Shown here: positions 23,616 to 35,382 of the stretch, piece by piece
Position numbering within the stretch: the first letter of the stretch is position 1
How the letters are laid out: every line of letters begins with the position of its first letter
Program-made: the position numbers and the translations under genes
Assembly: GCA_034509735.1 (NCBI GenBank)
Contig: JACGWO010000003.1
Coordinates: 37,928,873-37,992,872 of the forward strand
DNA: 64,000 bases
From: Sesamum alatum
Taxonomy: Eukaryota; Streptophyta; Magnoliopsida; Lamiales; Pedaliaceae
Direction: 5' to 3'
Notes under the pieces: generated by a model
What the model was told of the DNA's origin: nothing
What the model saw: the letters and a program-made list of their open reading frames with translations, nothing else
The model's database searches: none

Positions 23616-26600
23616 ATGGCAGACGAAGCAAACAGAAGTGTAAGTCTTAGAAACTGCTGTATGAAGTTTACCCTAAAGCGTTCTTGTTAATTTTCGGGTT
23701 TATTGATGTTGTTGATAGGCATTTGTTGAAATCCAAGGTCGCATGATCGAGACCACCGCAAAATTGAAGCAGGTCGGTGTTTGTAGTTAAGGATTTAGCT
23801 ATCTGCTGTGTTCAGAATCTTCTCTTTTGGAATCAAGTCCAGGGAGGCTGTAATCTGGGTTTTCTCTTTTGCAGGTTCAGAATCAGCTGCGAAATAAAGA
23901 GGCGGACAAGAAGCGGGCTTACTTAACTTTGGAGGAGCTCAAGCAACTCGCTGATGATACAAATACTTATAAATCTATTGGCAGAACGTTCGTCTTTGAA
24001 ATGCCTGTTTGTTGTTTGAGTTTTGTTTATTGTAATCAGTGTCTGTGTGTGTGTATTTATGGTTGCGAGTGTACTGTAAGATGATTTGGGCTGGTTTGTT
24101 GTGGAACTAAGTATGGGAGATGATTTTCGCAGGTTCATTTTGGAACCGAAATCGGTTTTGATGGAAGAACAAGATCAAAAGCTAAAGGATAGTGAAGCTG
24201 CCATTGGTGCTTTGCAGGTCTGATTGAACTGTTAATACTTTATACTTGAGAATTTTCATTCTTTCAGAGTTCTTTTTTTGTTGTTCGATTAATACTTTAT
24301 ACTTGAGAATTTTCATTCTTTCAGAGTTCTTTTTTTGTTGTTCGATTGTTGTTGTTACTATAAATTAGATTTAGTTGTAGATAGTGATATGAGTTGCGAA
24401 TGTGAAGATTCGGATTTCTTGGAGCTGAGAAGCTTGGAATTCCATGAGATAAATATGAATTGGGGACAATTAATTCTTTTAGTTTACGTAATCTCATGAG
24501 TGACCGAAAAAGAGTTCTTTTTTAACTCTCTATTAATACTTGAAAAAGCACTTCGGGCATTCTATGATGAGGTTGCTCACTTTAGGAGATTTTAGGTGTC
24601 ATTTAAAAGCGTTAGATGTTAGGGAGGACTATAGGATTGTTATTTTTTCTAATTAACTCATGAATCAGTCTTGATCTTGACTTCACCCAAAGAGCTTGCC
24701 AATGATAAGCTGAAGGTCTAATTTTACTACAAAGTCTGTTTTATTCCATTTGGTCATGGCATGGGTGTGGGTGTCAAAAGCTGCGTCGATCCAATTATTG
24801 GTATTGATAGTCTAATTTAAAGTTACTTGGACTCAATTAGAAGTTCCTTAGCTTTGAGCATGTGATAGAGACACACCATATACAGTATTAATAAGTTTCC
24901 ATTATGGAGTTTCAAGATATTTTCGTTTAATTTAACACTATTACTGTTTCCAATCCATATGTAGTCAAGAAAGAGAAAACTATTTGCTACTGGATAGAGT
25001 ATATTTTAGAAGAGGCATAATATAGTTGTTGTGCTAAATAACTTGTTCTTCATCCTCTTTCTGAATCGCCAGGCATTCTAGTTGCTAATCACATTGATGT
25101 TAATTAATGCAACATAGTGGCAGCCTCATGAGTTTGAAAAATTATATTATAAGTACAAAGTGATCAAAGCTTAACACAGTTAATGACGTCAAGGGAAAAC
25201 CTAAGAGGTTTTGTCGCATTGATGCTTTTTTCTCTTTAATGCAAATGCAGAAACTCGCTTTGATGAATTAAGAGTTATTGCCAATTTTATACGAATGAAA
25301 TCGCTATTTCTTGTGCTTGCTTCCAATATACAGATGAGGTGGCTGTTGTTGCCCCCTCTTTTGTGCCTGAATGTCTTCATTTTACTTGGCGTGGAATTTG
25401 AATTAATAGTGGAAACATGATGACTAAACCCTCCTGTCTCGAGCTCAAAAACCAATAATAAAGAATATGAATAAACCAAATGTTTATTTCTAGAAGAAGT
25501 CAGCATTTTGGATTGTCCAATAGGAAATGAAGTCATTTCATTTTAGCAACAGGGAGAGTATCTGGTTATGGTCTGTTCTCTTACCCAATCAAATTGATTT
25601 CCTTTAGGTCTTCCATATTATGCTTATCTGTGTAGATGTTGGTCTCAAGCTTCTTCATGGTCAATTAGTTGTATTAATAGCTCAGTGAAAGTTGGACGGT
25701 CAGTTTTCAAAAACTTGAATTTAATTTTGGTAAAAAAGGAGGGATTATTAGCATGTATTGACACTGTGGACCCTAGCAATGGGTCATCCATCTCTTTGAC
25801 CAATTTTGGACAATGATTTAGCTAGAATGCTCTGGCTGGAGATGGTGACTGATGGTTTCCTGAAGCTGTGAATGCAAACAGCGTGTTTTCATTGCTGGAG
25901 ATGGCGACTGATAGTTTCGTGAAACTGTGAAGGAGAACAGCAAGTTCTAATTGCTAGAGATGGTGACTGATAGTTTTGTGAAGCTGTGAATTTAAACGGC
26001 AAGTTTTCAATGCTAGAGATGGTGACTGATAGTTTTGTGAAGCTGTGAATTTAAACGGCAAGTTTTCAATGCTGGAGATGGTGACTGATAGTTCATGAAA
26101 TTGCGAATGAAAACAAGTTTTTTATTGCTGGAGATGGTGACTGATAGTGTTGTGAAGCTGTGAATGGAGTCAGCAAGTTTTCAATCCTGCAGATGGTGAC
26201 CGATAGTTTCGTGAAGCTTTGAATGGAAAAGCAAGTATTTTCATTGCTGGAGATGGTGATTGGTTATGGTAGCTTCTTCTGCAAAAGGGAATTGCAAGTT
26301 TTCATTTTCTAATAATACACGTCAGAATCTAATTGTAAAGCCTTCTAAATCTAGATTAAAGCTAATTGAAGTAGGAAAATATGTTCCTCAAATTTCAGTA
26401 AACTTATCATGTCTAAACTGTTAAAATATTTGGAATTTGGGAGACTATGGTTGCTCTGCCATATTGTTATGTCGTGATATCAGAAGAATATGTAGTTTCA
26501 TAGAAGTCCCTTCCTCTTTGACAACTTCTGTTAGTGATGGGTCAAATCTATTATACAATCTGTTTAATTCTTAACTTCAACACTTTATTGTAGAAAATGA

Positions 26601-27253
26601 TCAGTTTGGTTCTTGATTCCAGCTCCAGTAACTTCTTAGCATTTGTGTCATATCGTATTGTTTGAGTACAACTTTCTTCTACTTACTACTTCTGAGGCTT
26701 TTCATAATAGTTGTTAGAGTGGATAAGGATTGGCTTCAGGAAACAAATTTATTGAGTTCCAATTGATTGAAAACCGAGCTAGAGGGCATTTTACGCGATA
26801 TTGGACAAAACATTGTTTATTTTGAAATATATAACTTGTTGCTTGCGAGAGGCCTGGAGATGAATTGATCACATACTTTTGGCAATTTTTCCTGTCGTCT
26901 CCACTTGATTGATGCATTGTATGGGTAGATTTCTTTTTTATAATAAAAAGACACACTAAGCCCCATTTTCCCTGAGTTGGGTGGTTCTTGTTTTTTCTCT
27001 CCTGACCTCATCTCTTTGTACTTCACGTTGCTCGACATAGGAATATTCACATTTCTTTGGATTAATCATGGTTGAAAAATTCTCATTTCTGATAAAATAT
27101 TTTTGGGTCAAGAACTGAGTGAGTGTTGTTTTCCTTGGACAGACGTCAAAGGAGTACTTGGAAAAGCAGATGGCTGAGGTTGAGAACAACCTGAGGGAGC
27201 TCTTGCAGCAAGATCCTGGTCTTGCCCGTCAGATAATGGCCATGTCGGTATAA
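23616..27253 (+). CDS. PFD1: Prefoldin subunit 1
   Basis: Beta-type subunit of the hexameric prefoldin co-chaperone that hands unfolded actin and tubulin to the CCT chaperonin. Exons: 23616-23639, 23719-23772, 23875-23987, 24133-24217, 27143-27253. Sum 387 nt, 128 aa, the normal plant length. The start MADEANRSAFVEIQGRMI is followed by a first coiled-coil helix, the central hairpin region (NTYKSIGRTFILEPKS), and a second helix ending LARQIMAMSV. Each beta-type subunit has such a helix-hairpin-helix form. Intron 4 is 2.9 kb and carries tandem repeats. The exon 3 donor is GTTCGT, a weak form, but the join RTFILEP is well supported. Intact single-copy housekeeping gene by appearance. Confidence 0.93.
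24232..24345. repeat. Perfect 57 bp tandem duplication in PFD1 intron 4
   Basis: The unit beginning ttaatactttatacttgag occurs twice head to tail, 24232-24288 and 24289-24345, with no difference that I can see. Identity implies a recent event, or an assembly artefact. Confidence 0.85.
25835..26263. repeat. Minisatellite, about 7.3 copies of a ~58 bp unit, PFD1 intron 4
   Basis: Units begin GCTGGAGATGGTGACTGATA and continue with gtttTGTGAAGCTGTGAAT and an AAACGGCAAGTTTTCAAT-like end. Starts are near 25835, 25894, 25953, 26012, 26071, 26127, 26186 and 26245. Units three and four are nearly identical; the outer ones have diverged. Located in the long intron 4, non-coding in the prefoldin frame. 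Confidence 0.85.
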
Positions 27254-28183
27254 CTCTGTTTTCCTGTGAAATTTTAAGCGCTTCACTGGTTTGTTGCAGA
27301 TTTTCTGTTTCTCAGGAGTAGCATTGTTAACCAACAACTGCCTTTCTTGTTTTCTTCGCCTTTTTCCCCCCGTATTTTAGAGCGAATGTATCGTATATTG
27401 AGCATGTGTTCTGTATTCAATTTCAACCTTGTAATCTATATTCGGGGATTGCTTTCCTCATCCCTTTTTGGTTATTTTGATCTTGAACTTGATCAAGAAA
27501 AATGCCTGGGAACACTGTCGTCGCCATCGTTGTGGTTGTTATCATCATTTCATTGTTATTATCATGACTAGGTTGTTATCACATATACATCAACAATGTC
27601 AATATTGACAACTTAACTGCCTACAATGGTCACTATTTCACTTGTCAGATCCATTAATTTGGCGAAACACAATTAATATTCTTTTTTCTTTGTAATAAAC
27701 TCATGTATAATGTTAGTTTATAAGGTTTTTAACCCTTTTTTTCTCATTCTGGCACATAATTTTTACATAATTAATCAGTTAATTGTCAGCATCCTTACAT
27801 GAAATAGCTGTCCCCAGAGTACCATATGCCCTTCCAAGTGTTTGCTGTAATTTAGCAATCAGATTGATCTGTGTGCCAAGTCTTAGTTCATGTTGAAATG
27901 GGGCAGTAGCAGCTAACTAAATAGTGCAGCTAATAAAAGCAGTTGCATGCTTTTTCATGTATATTTGTTCATTCATACACCGCCAATATTGACTTTTATA
28001 TACCTACTCCCCAACTTAGGCTTAATATTGGTAGAGTGGACTTGGTCTGTACCCATCCTCATCAGCGTCAATCGAAACATACTCGATGCATGTGCATGAT
28101 TTAAATTTTTTATTATATTTATTTAATTAGATGGAATTGAAAAATAAAATAAAATAAATACTGATCAGATTTTATAAAATAAA

Positions 28184-28609
28184 GGGTAAATCACAATTAC
28201 CTCTCATGAGGTTTGGTATAATTCTACATACCTCCTCGTTATTTGAAAAATTACAAATATCCTCATGAGGTTTGTATTTGTCTAACAAATAACTAATTTC
28301 ATCCATTTTTATGAGTGAACTGATCAAAATGCTCTTTATGCATTGAATTATTTTTTATTTAATTCTTAAAATTTTTTTGAACTACAATGTGTAGGGAGAG
28401 GTTTCTTAAGTTTTTTACACGGAGGAGCAATAATGCAATTTGTCTTGACCGGTTTTTCTACAATTTTAATAAAAAATTTAAGGGCAAAACGATCAATTTC
28501 AAGCATTTGGTTAAAAATTACAAACTTCATGGGCTATTTGTAATTTTTCAAACAACGAGAAGTGTTTGTAATTATGTCAAACCTCAGAGGAGGTGGTTGT
28601 AAGTTATCC
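28184..28609. mobile_element. MITE, GGGTAAATCACA end, exact 9 bp target duplication
   Basis: Left end GGGTAAATCACAATTACCTC, right end GGTTGTAAGTTATCC. Flanked by taaaataaa at 28175-28183 and 28610-28618, an exact 9 bp direct repeat. The body is closely related to the copies at 18838, 31074 and 34663 and is palindromic over much of its length. Non-coding. Confidence 0.85.
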
Positions 28610-29740
28610 TAAAATAAATTAATTTTTTGAACATGCATGAATTAATTAAAGAGATAGTTACTTGTAAAGAGAGAAACGTTAGCAAGGGTATTTTAGTCAA
28701 TCTACATTTTGTCTATCAAAATTAAGTTATTTAATGCCTCGAGCAATATGTGCTATAGATAAATAAATCAAGCTTTTATTTATTTTTGGTGTGTAATGTC
28801 TATATGAGGAAAAGAAAATTTAATGCATTATAAGTTATATTATCTTTTAAACGGTGTTTAGGTGAATTTATAAATTCTTCAAAATCTTAAGATATTTTAA
28901 GGCATTTGGTAATTTTTTTTAAAGAAACAATTTATAAGTTTCTAAAAAGTAAGATCCTGGGAGCTTATAAGTTATGCGAGAAAAAGTACATAATTTTTAT
29001 CTATAAAATCTTGACAAACTTTTAGTTAATTATAAAATTATTATTATTAACATCTTATAAACTTTAGAAATCTTTTATAGAATATATGAACTCATAAGAT
29101 CTCCTAATAACCAAACAGCTAGTGTATAAATTAATTCTTTTTTTAATTGATGAGAGGAAATTCAAACATATTATTAAATTTTTCTTCCCATTTGCATAAT
29201 TCTTGGAGACGGGTAGTAGTTCAAATGGAACGAGCTATGCTTCTCATAAAATAGATCATAGATTGAATTAATTGAAATACAAATTATTTTGTGATAATGG
29301 ACTTATGACTTAATTATGAGGAGCGAATCAGATGAGATCGTACTGATGGGTTCACTTTTTGGATAGTAGTTATGCATCAAATTAAATATTTATCGTTGTG
29401 GAGGATTCTCATATTTATACCAAAAAGAAAAAATAAAATATTATGCTAATCGATCTTCTCCAAAAAAAAAATAAAATTATAGTATGCAATTCATTATTTT
29501 ATTTGGAACATTCAAATTTTAATATTAATTTAATACGTCGATAATTCAAATTAATAAGACAAAAAAACAAAAAATTACTACACAAACAGATGTATAATTA
29601 TTTTCGTAAAACTCGAACTCATAACCTTTTTTTATCATAAGATTTAAACTTTACTAATTGGGCAATCTCGCATCGGCATTCTCCAACCTTTTCTACCCAT
29701 TATCAAAGAAAAGCAAAAAGCAGCAAATACAGAAACAACG

Positions 29741-29998
29741 GGTTAAATGCAATTTGTCCCCCTGTGTTAATAAAAAAGAACAATTAACCCCTGTGAAAAA
29801 ATAACTAGCAATTTACCCCTCTGTGTTATTCAAAATACAACAAACAACCTCCTCACAGGGGTTTTTTTGCTCTGTTTTTAAGGGATTTTTTGCTCCATTT
29901 TTTAAAATATAGGGAATAAATTGCTATTTATTTTTTTTATATGAATTTTTTTGTACATTTTGCATATCACAAGGGAGTAATTGCATTTTCCCCCCATA
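29741..29998. mobile_element. Palindromic MITE-like element, GGGTTAAATGCAATT end
   Basis: GGGTTAAATGCAATTTGTCC at the left is roughly complementary to GGGAGTAATTGCATTTTCCC at the right. Inner tracts CCTCCTCACAGGGG and AACCCCTGTG show further pairing. No clear target duplication. A different subfamily from the GGGTAAATTACA elements. Confidence 0.5.
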
Positions 29999-30118
29999 AA
30001 CGACTGAAAATATCGGGGGATAGCTTTGTTGCAAATACTTTTATTAGGGTTCACATCGACCAACTTTGGTGACCCATAAATTGGTTTGTACTATTTCCCA
30101 TATCAATCTATATTATCC

Positions 30119-30713
30119 TAGTGCGTATTGCACGCTCAAATGAGTTGTGCATAATTAAATAAAAATTTTAAAAATTATTTTTTATTTTTAAGAATATATT
30201 ATAATTGAAAAAAGTAAAAGTATAAGAATAAAAAGTTACAAAAAATTCAAAAATAATATAAGTTGAGAAGAGCGGACACTTTGGTGTTTAAAAAAGTGGT
30301 TTAGAAGAGTGAGAGGGTGGGAAGTTAGTTAATAAATTAATTAATTAATTAAAATTAAATATTAAAAATATATAAATTAGAATACCAAAAAAAGTGAGAC
30401 ACCGAATAGGTGCTCTCACTTAATAATAAGGTATCTAGACTTTATTATAATTGAAGAGCACCTCTTTGGTGTTTTAATTTTTTTTTGTAAGTCATTTTTT
30501 ATTTTTAAATTATTTACATTTTTTTTATTTTCTCAACCTCTGATTCTCTATCTCTTTCCCCACTCTTCTCTTAATAACTTATCACAACTTTTATCGTTTA
30601 CTATTTTTTATTTGTTTAACTAACAAAGATATTTTGTAAAATTAATCATTATATTATTTAAATTTTGAATTGATTGCACACACCGACACACATTTGGGTG
30701 TGCCACGTACACT
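30119..30713. mobile_element. Two oppositely oriented Helitron-like 3' ends
   Basis: On the minus strand GCGTGCAATACGCACTAG ends at 30119: a stem (GTGC/GCAC) followed by CTAG. On the plus strand GGTGTGCCACGTACACTAG ends near 30711: a stem (GTGT/ACAC) followed by CTAG. A GTGC/GTGT hairpin just before CTAG is the usual Helitron 3' terminus. The bodies share GAGCACCTYTTTGGTGTTT-like words. The middle boundary near 30436 is a guess. Confidence 0.45.
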
Positions 30714-31073
30714 AGTAGATATTAAGGGAGAGCACCTTGGTGTCTCTCCCTATTTTGGTCTGTTTTTTTGTAATATTTAATTTAATTTAATTTTTATTGT
30801 TATTTTATTTAACTTCCCACTCATTCATTATGATAAATTTTTTATTCATTTTTTTGGTTACCATTTTCTTACTAAATAATAAATATTTTATTTTAAATAG
30901 TATATAAAAATTACACACACATAGAGTTTGCCATAAAACTAGTTAATAATGAGGGTTCTCCTCAAAAGGCCTTCATAATTCAATGAAATTGGGACACCAC
31001 AATTTAATTTAAAGTTGTGTTTGGCTGGATCGAATTTTATTTTATTTTTTTGATACAAATATATAAACATTAT

Positions 31074-31497
31074 GTTAATTACAACTTTCTCCCCTAAGGT
31101 TTGACATAATTACGAATACCCCCTAGTTATTTGAGAAATTACAAATACCCTCCTGAAGTTTGTAAATATCTAACAAATAACCCAGTTCCATCAATTTTTA
31201 TGGGTGAACTGACCAAAATGCCCTTATGCACTGAAATATTTTTTATTTAATTTTTAAAATATTTTTGGACTACAATGCACAATGAGGGGTTTCTTAAGTT
31301 GTTTACACAGAGAAGCAATAATGCAATTTGCCTCGACTAATTTTTCTACAAATTTAATAAAATATTTAAAGGCAATATGGTCAATTTTATACACCTGGTT
31401 AAACATTATAAGCTTTAGGAGGGTATTTATAATTTTTCAAATAACAAAAAATATTTATAATTATGCTAAACTTTAGAGGAGGGGCTATAATTTACCC
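31074..31497. mobile_element. MITE of the GGGTAAATTACA family
   Basis: Internal sequence matches the copy at 28184 (for example TGGGTGAACTGACCAAAATG and GAAGCAATAATGCAATTTGC). The right end is GGCTATAATTTACCC; the left end is damaged (GTTAATTACAACTTTCTCCC). No intact target duplication seen. Confidence 0.7.
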
Positions 31498-33956
31498 TTT
31501 ATTTTATATAAAAAAATTGTACACGTAAATGTCTTTGAATCAAGTCATAGGAGTGGGGCAGGGGGAATGGGGATAGGAATAGGACAGGAATAGGCACAGG
31601 GGCAATTGTACTAATTATTTATGGTACATTCTACGTGTGTATGTAATTTTTTTAATATTATTTATGTTAATATATAAAAAAAATTATCGTTTTCACTCAC
31701 AAAAGGTGGTTATGTACACCGAAACACTAAATTTCTGTTATGTCAATAATACCCCTAAATTAGTTTCTTTTCTTTCTTTATTTATTCTCTCTTCTTCTTT
31801 TTTTTTTTTTTAAGTTTTTAAGTGTGTTATAATATATTTTAAAGCATGAAATATTATTTATTATATGCACACAGGGACGGCGTGCCATGTCGACTAGTTT
31901 ATATTATTATACCGAAAAGAGAGTTTTAGACTCAAACTAATACTTTTGATACCATTACATTAAATTATTATAATTTTAAAAATACCCTTCAACTTTCCAA
32001 TTCATTAAATTATCTACTCGATCAAGTTCCTTTAGAAAATTAATTTCATGCAATTATATGTACTCAAAAATTAAATTTACTTCCATTTTATTTTAAATTA
32101 TTTTTAATTGAAATAGAAATAACATATTATATTTTTTGTTGTTTAATTTAATTTGAGTAAAATATGTATTAATGATTAATGAATTTAGAAAAAGTTATCA
32201 GTTTTTGTATATGGGATTGTAAGATAACAACAAATTTAATATACATAAACAAATTACGAGTTTCAATAAAATAAAAGTATTACTAACAATAATTCGTGCA
32301 GCTATTGCGTACCACGGTATTAGTTATTAGTTAATAAAACTCATACAAAATAATAAATTAATATTACATTTATAATAAAATAGTGATGAAAGTGGTATAA
32401 TATCAGACAGAAAAATAAATAAATAATGGAAGATTGAGAAGTTAGATAAATAAATAATTTCGCCCGAAGGACTGCAATTGCCATAAATTAAAATAATACG
32501 ACACTTAAATTGCCACCATCATAATTATAGGACCACAACCCAGACTGACTTTACAATTTTGTATTGATTTAACACTGCAATTCAATATAAATATAATCAC
32601 ATTAACTAATCCAAATATATTCTCATTTCACACGAAAATTCATATACAATTAGAAGTACATATTTTCCACTGAAAACTGAAAATAAAAACTCAAACAAAC
32701 AGATTTTCCAAGGGCATATCTGTCATTTAAACATCTACTCATTGCCTACATATGTTACTATAAAAAAATTAAATATTTCTAAGTAGACATTTAAAAAAGA
32801 AAAAAAAAAAAAAAACCATCAACTCAATAATGGAAAAAGGTGGCTCTTTAGTGTTTGTATTTGAAAATTTAGAGCCACCAACTTAGAACAATGGCCTGCC
32901 ACATTTGACATTACACCCTAAGTCAACTGCCCTTTCTTTCATGTCCTTTTTTTATTTTTATTTTTTGCCTTACCATAATTCTTTAATATGCCACTTTTTT
33001 TGTTAATTATATATGAGAAAATCAAATAAATATATTCTTTAATTGACAGAATAATTAAGTTTTGAGTTATTAATTAAATTTTTATGAACTTGATTGAATA
33101 ATTCAACGATGTTGTTATCGTAATTTGAATCCAACGACAAATTCCAAGTTTTAATTAATTGATTTGAATTTGAGCTTGTAATAATTTCAATCACTTGAAT
33201 TAATACTAAATTCATACCATTTTCTCGAAAGTAAAAGAATATTTGCTACGAATTTGCAGTCATGACTATTTTAGGTAATTATGTGAGACGACGGCCTAAT
33301 TAAAACGTGGTTGGTCAGGAACTTAAGACGAGACAGCCCACTTTAATGAAAATTATGAAATCACCCCCACATTTCTTCAAATTTTCATTGTGAACCCATA
33401 TCGAAGTCCTCATCGACCGACTATCATTTTTTTTAATATATATATATATTTTAATATATTCCAAGTGTACGAAATATTAAATAATGTGATCATATTATAT
33501 CAACAGTGGGATATTATGTTGATTTGGGTTGATATATTATAAGTAATATATTCATGATCGATGCATGTAAAAGTTCTTGCTATAATGATTAGTGTTGTTG
33601 GTATATTTAATGTGTGCGCTTAAATTTTCAAAATATTGTATTAAAGATATTCGTTAAATTTTGCACATGAATTAAGTATATTTTAATGTACTTATTAGAT
33701 TATGATAAGTGAACATATAATATAATGTTAAAAGAATAAATAAAAGAAATAAAAAATTTAAACAAAATTAAAGGAGAGAGAAGAAATAAGAATGCAAACA
33801 ATTATATGAATATTATATATTTTAAATACGAATATTTTGTTCAGTTTACTTCAAATAATATTAGGTTAATTAAATTAAAAGTGTCGGTGCTTTATACATA
33901 GCATAGACTACGAACTCGTAAAGAAAAGTGAAAATAGAAAATAAAAGGCAATCCCC

Positions 33957-33985
33957 ACCCCCATCCCACCCCACCCCACCCCACA
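33957..33985. repeat. C-rich repeat (CCCCA)n
   Basis: CCCCATCCCACCCCACCCC-type sequence with at least five C4 tracts. The minus strand has the matching G4 tracts and could form a G-quadruplex. A second C-run, 14 bases, is at 34489-34502. Confidence 0.8.
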
Positions 33986-34662
33986 TATCATTACATTTTA
34001 ATTTTTTTTGATTTAATATGTAAAATTGATTTGAAAATGTATCTCTTATAATTCTAATTGTACAAATTATTTATTGTACTATCTTTTTCATCCAACCGAC
34101 GGAATATACTATGATAGACTTCTTGATGCTATCCTTGACTATGTCAATGAGTTGGTCTGCAATGCGATCGGCACTCTATTCCATGAATTATCATATGTTT
34201 TAGTTTTATAAGTCTCAAAATTTAAAATAGTTTTGTAATCAATAAATTTTGGTGCACGTACAATTTAGCGTTTGCAATCAAGGTGGGACGCATACTAACA
34301 TATAAGTGGATATTTTTTATTATTAAAAAATCACTCAATTATTAAGGTAATTTGCAAGAATTCCACACGTTGTCCTTTCCTCCCACTGCACACAACACCG
34401 GTCCACATAGTGCTGCGCGCGCCTTTCATCAAACAATATTTATACCCTATTCACATGCAATGTTCCAATTTGGAATTATTCAAATCCACCCCCCCCCCCC
34501 CCACCCCCAACCCAACCCAATCCCAATCAATGTGTTTCACATTCCTACCCAAATTAGATTTGGTCGAATCAAACTCATCGTATAATAAGTATGATATATT
34601 TATAATGTGATTAGTTATTTCTTTTGAACTGTGCATCAATCACACTAAATGCATTATATTTA

Positions 34663-35057
34663 GGGTAAATTACATCTATCTCTCCTGAGATTTGGCATAA
34701 TTACAAATAGCCCCTTGTTGTTTGAAAAATTACAAATACTCCCTGAGGTTTGTAATTTTCAACCAAATGTTTGAAATTGACCATTTTGCCCTTGATTTTT
34801 TTTTTGTTAAACTATAGAAAAATCAGTCGAGACAAATTGCATTATTAACTTCTCTATGTAAAAAACTTAAGAACCTCTCTCTGTGCATTGTAGTCCAAAA
34901 AAATTCAAAAAAAATTTAAAATTAAATAAAATGCATAAGGGCATTTTGATCGGTTCACCCATAAAATGGATGGAAATTAGTTATTTGTTAGACGATTACA
35001 AACCTCATAGTATTTATAATTATATCAAATCTCAGGAAAAATAATTATAATTTACCC
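34663..35057. mobile_element. MITE just upstream of CYP716A, exact 9 bp target duplication
   Basis: Left end GGGTAAATTACATCTATCTC, right end AATTATAATTTACCC, flanked by ttatattta at 34654-34662 and 35058-35066 (exact). The internal sequence is the reverse complement of the 28184 and 31074 copies (it contains GGGCATTTTGATCGGTTCACCC). It ends 325 bp before the CYP716A ATG and so lies in or next to the promoter. Confidence 0.85.
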
Positions 35058-35303
35058 TTATATTTATCATACAATTAACTTTTAATCTGATCAAATCTGA
35101 TGTGAGTTAGAATTTTCGTTCACACGCACCAAAAGCAAGCAAAAAAAGGCATAAATTTGGCACACAAAATACATAAAAAAGAAAGCCAACTCTTACCAAC
35201 TTCGATTTCCTCGCACTATCTACTTGACTTTGAGCATCAATATTCCCACTCCTAACATCTTCCCTTCATCATATCTCCCTAATTTTGACTACTTCACTCC
35301 CTT

Positions 35304-35311
35304 TATATATA
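35304..35311 (+). promoter_or_regulatory. Probable TATA box of CYP716A
   Basis: TATATATA in the context CCCTTTATATATACAC, about 75 bp before the ATG at 35383, followed by a short C/A-rich leader. Position and context fit a plant core promoter. Confidence 0.5.
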
Positions 35312-35382
35312 CACTTCTCCAACTTTAAAACATCACACAGCGAACAAGAATTACCCAAACAAATTCAAAAGAAAAACGAAAT

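Larger units (their letters stand above)
27254..35382. other. Intergenic region between PFD1 and CYP716A, repeats only
   Basis: An 8.1 kb interval. The first kilobase is the PFD1 3' flank. After that come MITEs (28184-28609, 31074-31497, 34663-35057), a fragment of the GTGTTTGGC-ended family (28853-29121), a GGGTTAAATGCAATTTGTCC palindromic element (29741-29998), Helitron-like ends (30119-30713), an inverted copy of the Helitron 3' end (31818-31905) and C-rich simple repeats (33957-33985, 34489-34506). No gene is supported on either strand. Confidence 0.65.

Noticed and set aside
29741..29998. CRISPR-like spaced repeats in MITE regions
   Set aside because: The spacing comes from inverted repeats of plant MITEs; no regular repeat-spacer array exists and the genome is eukaryotic.
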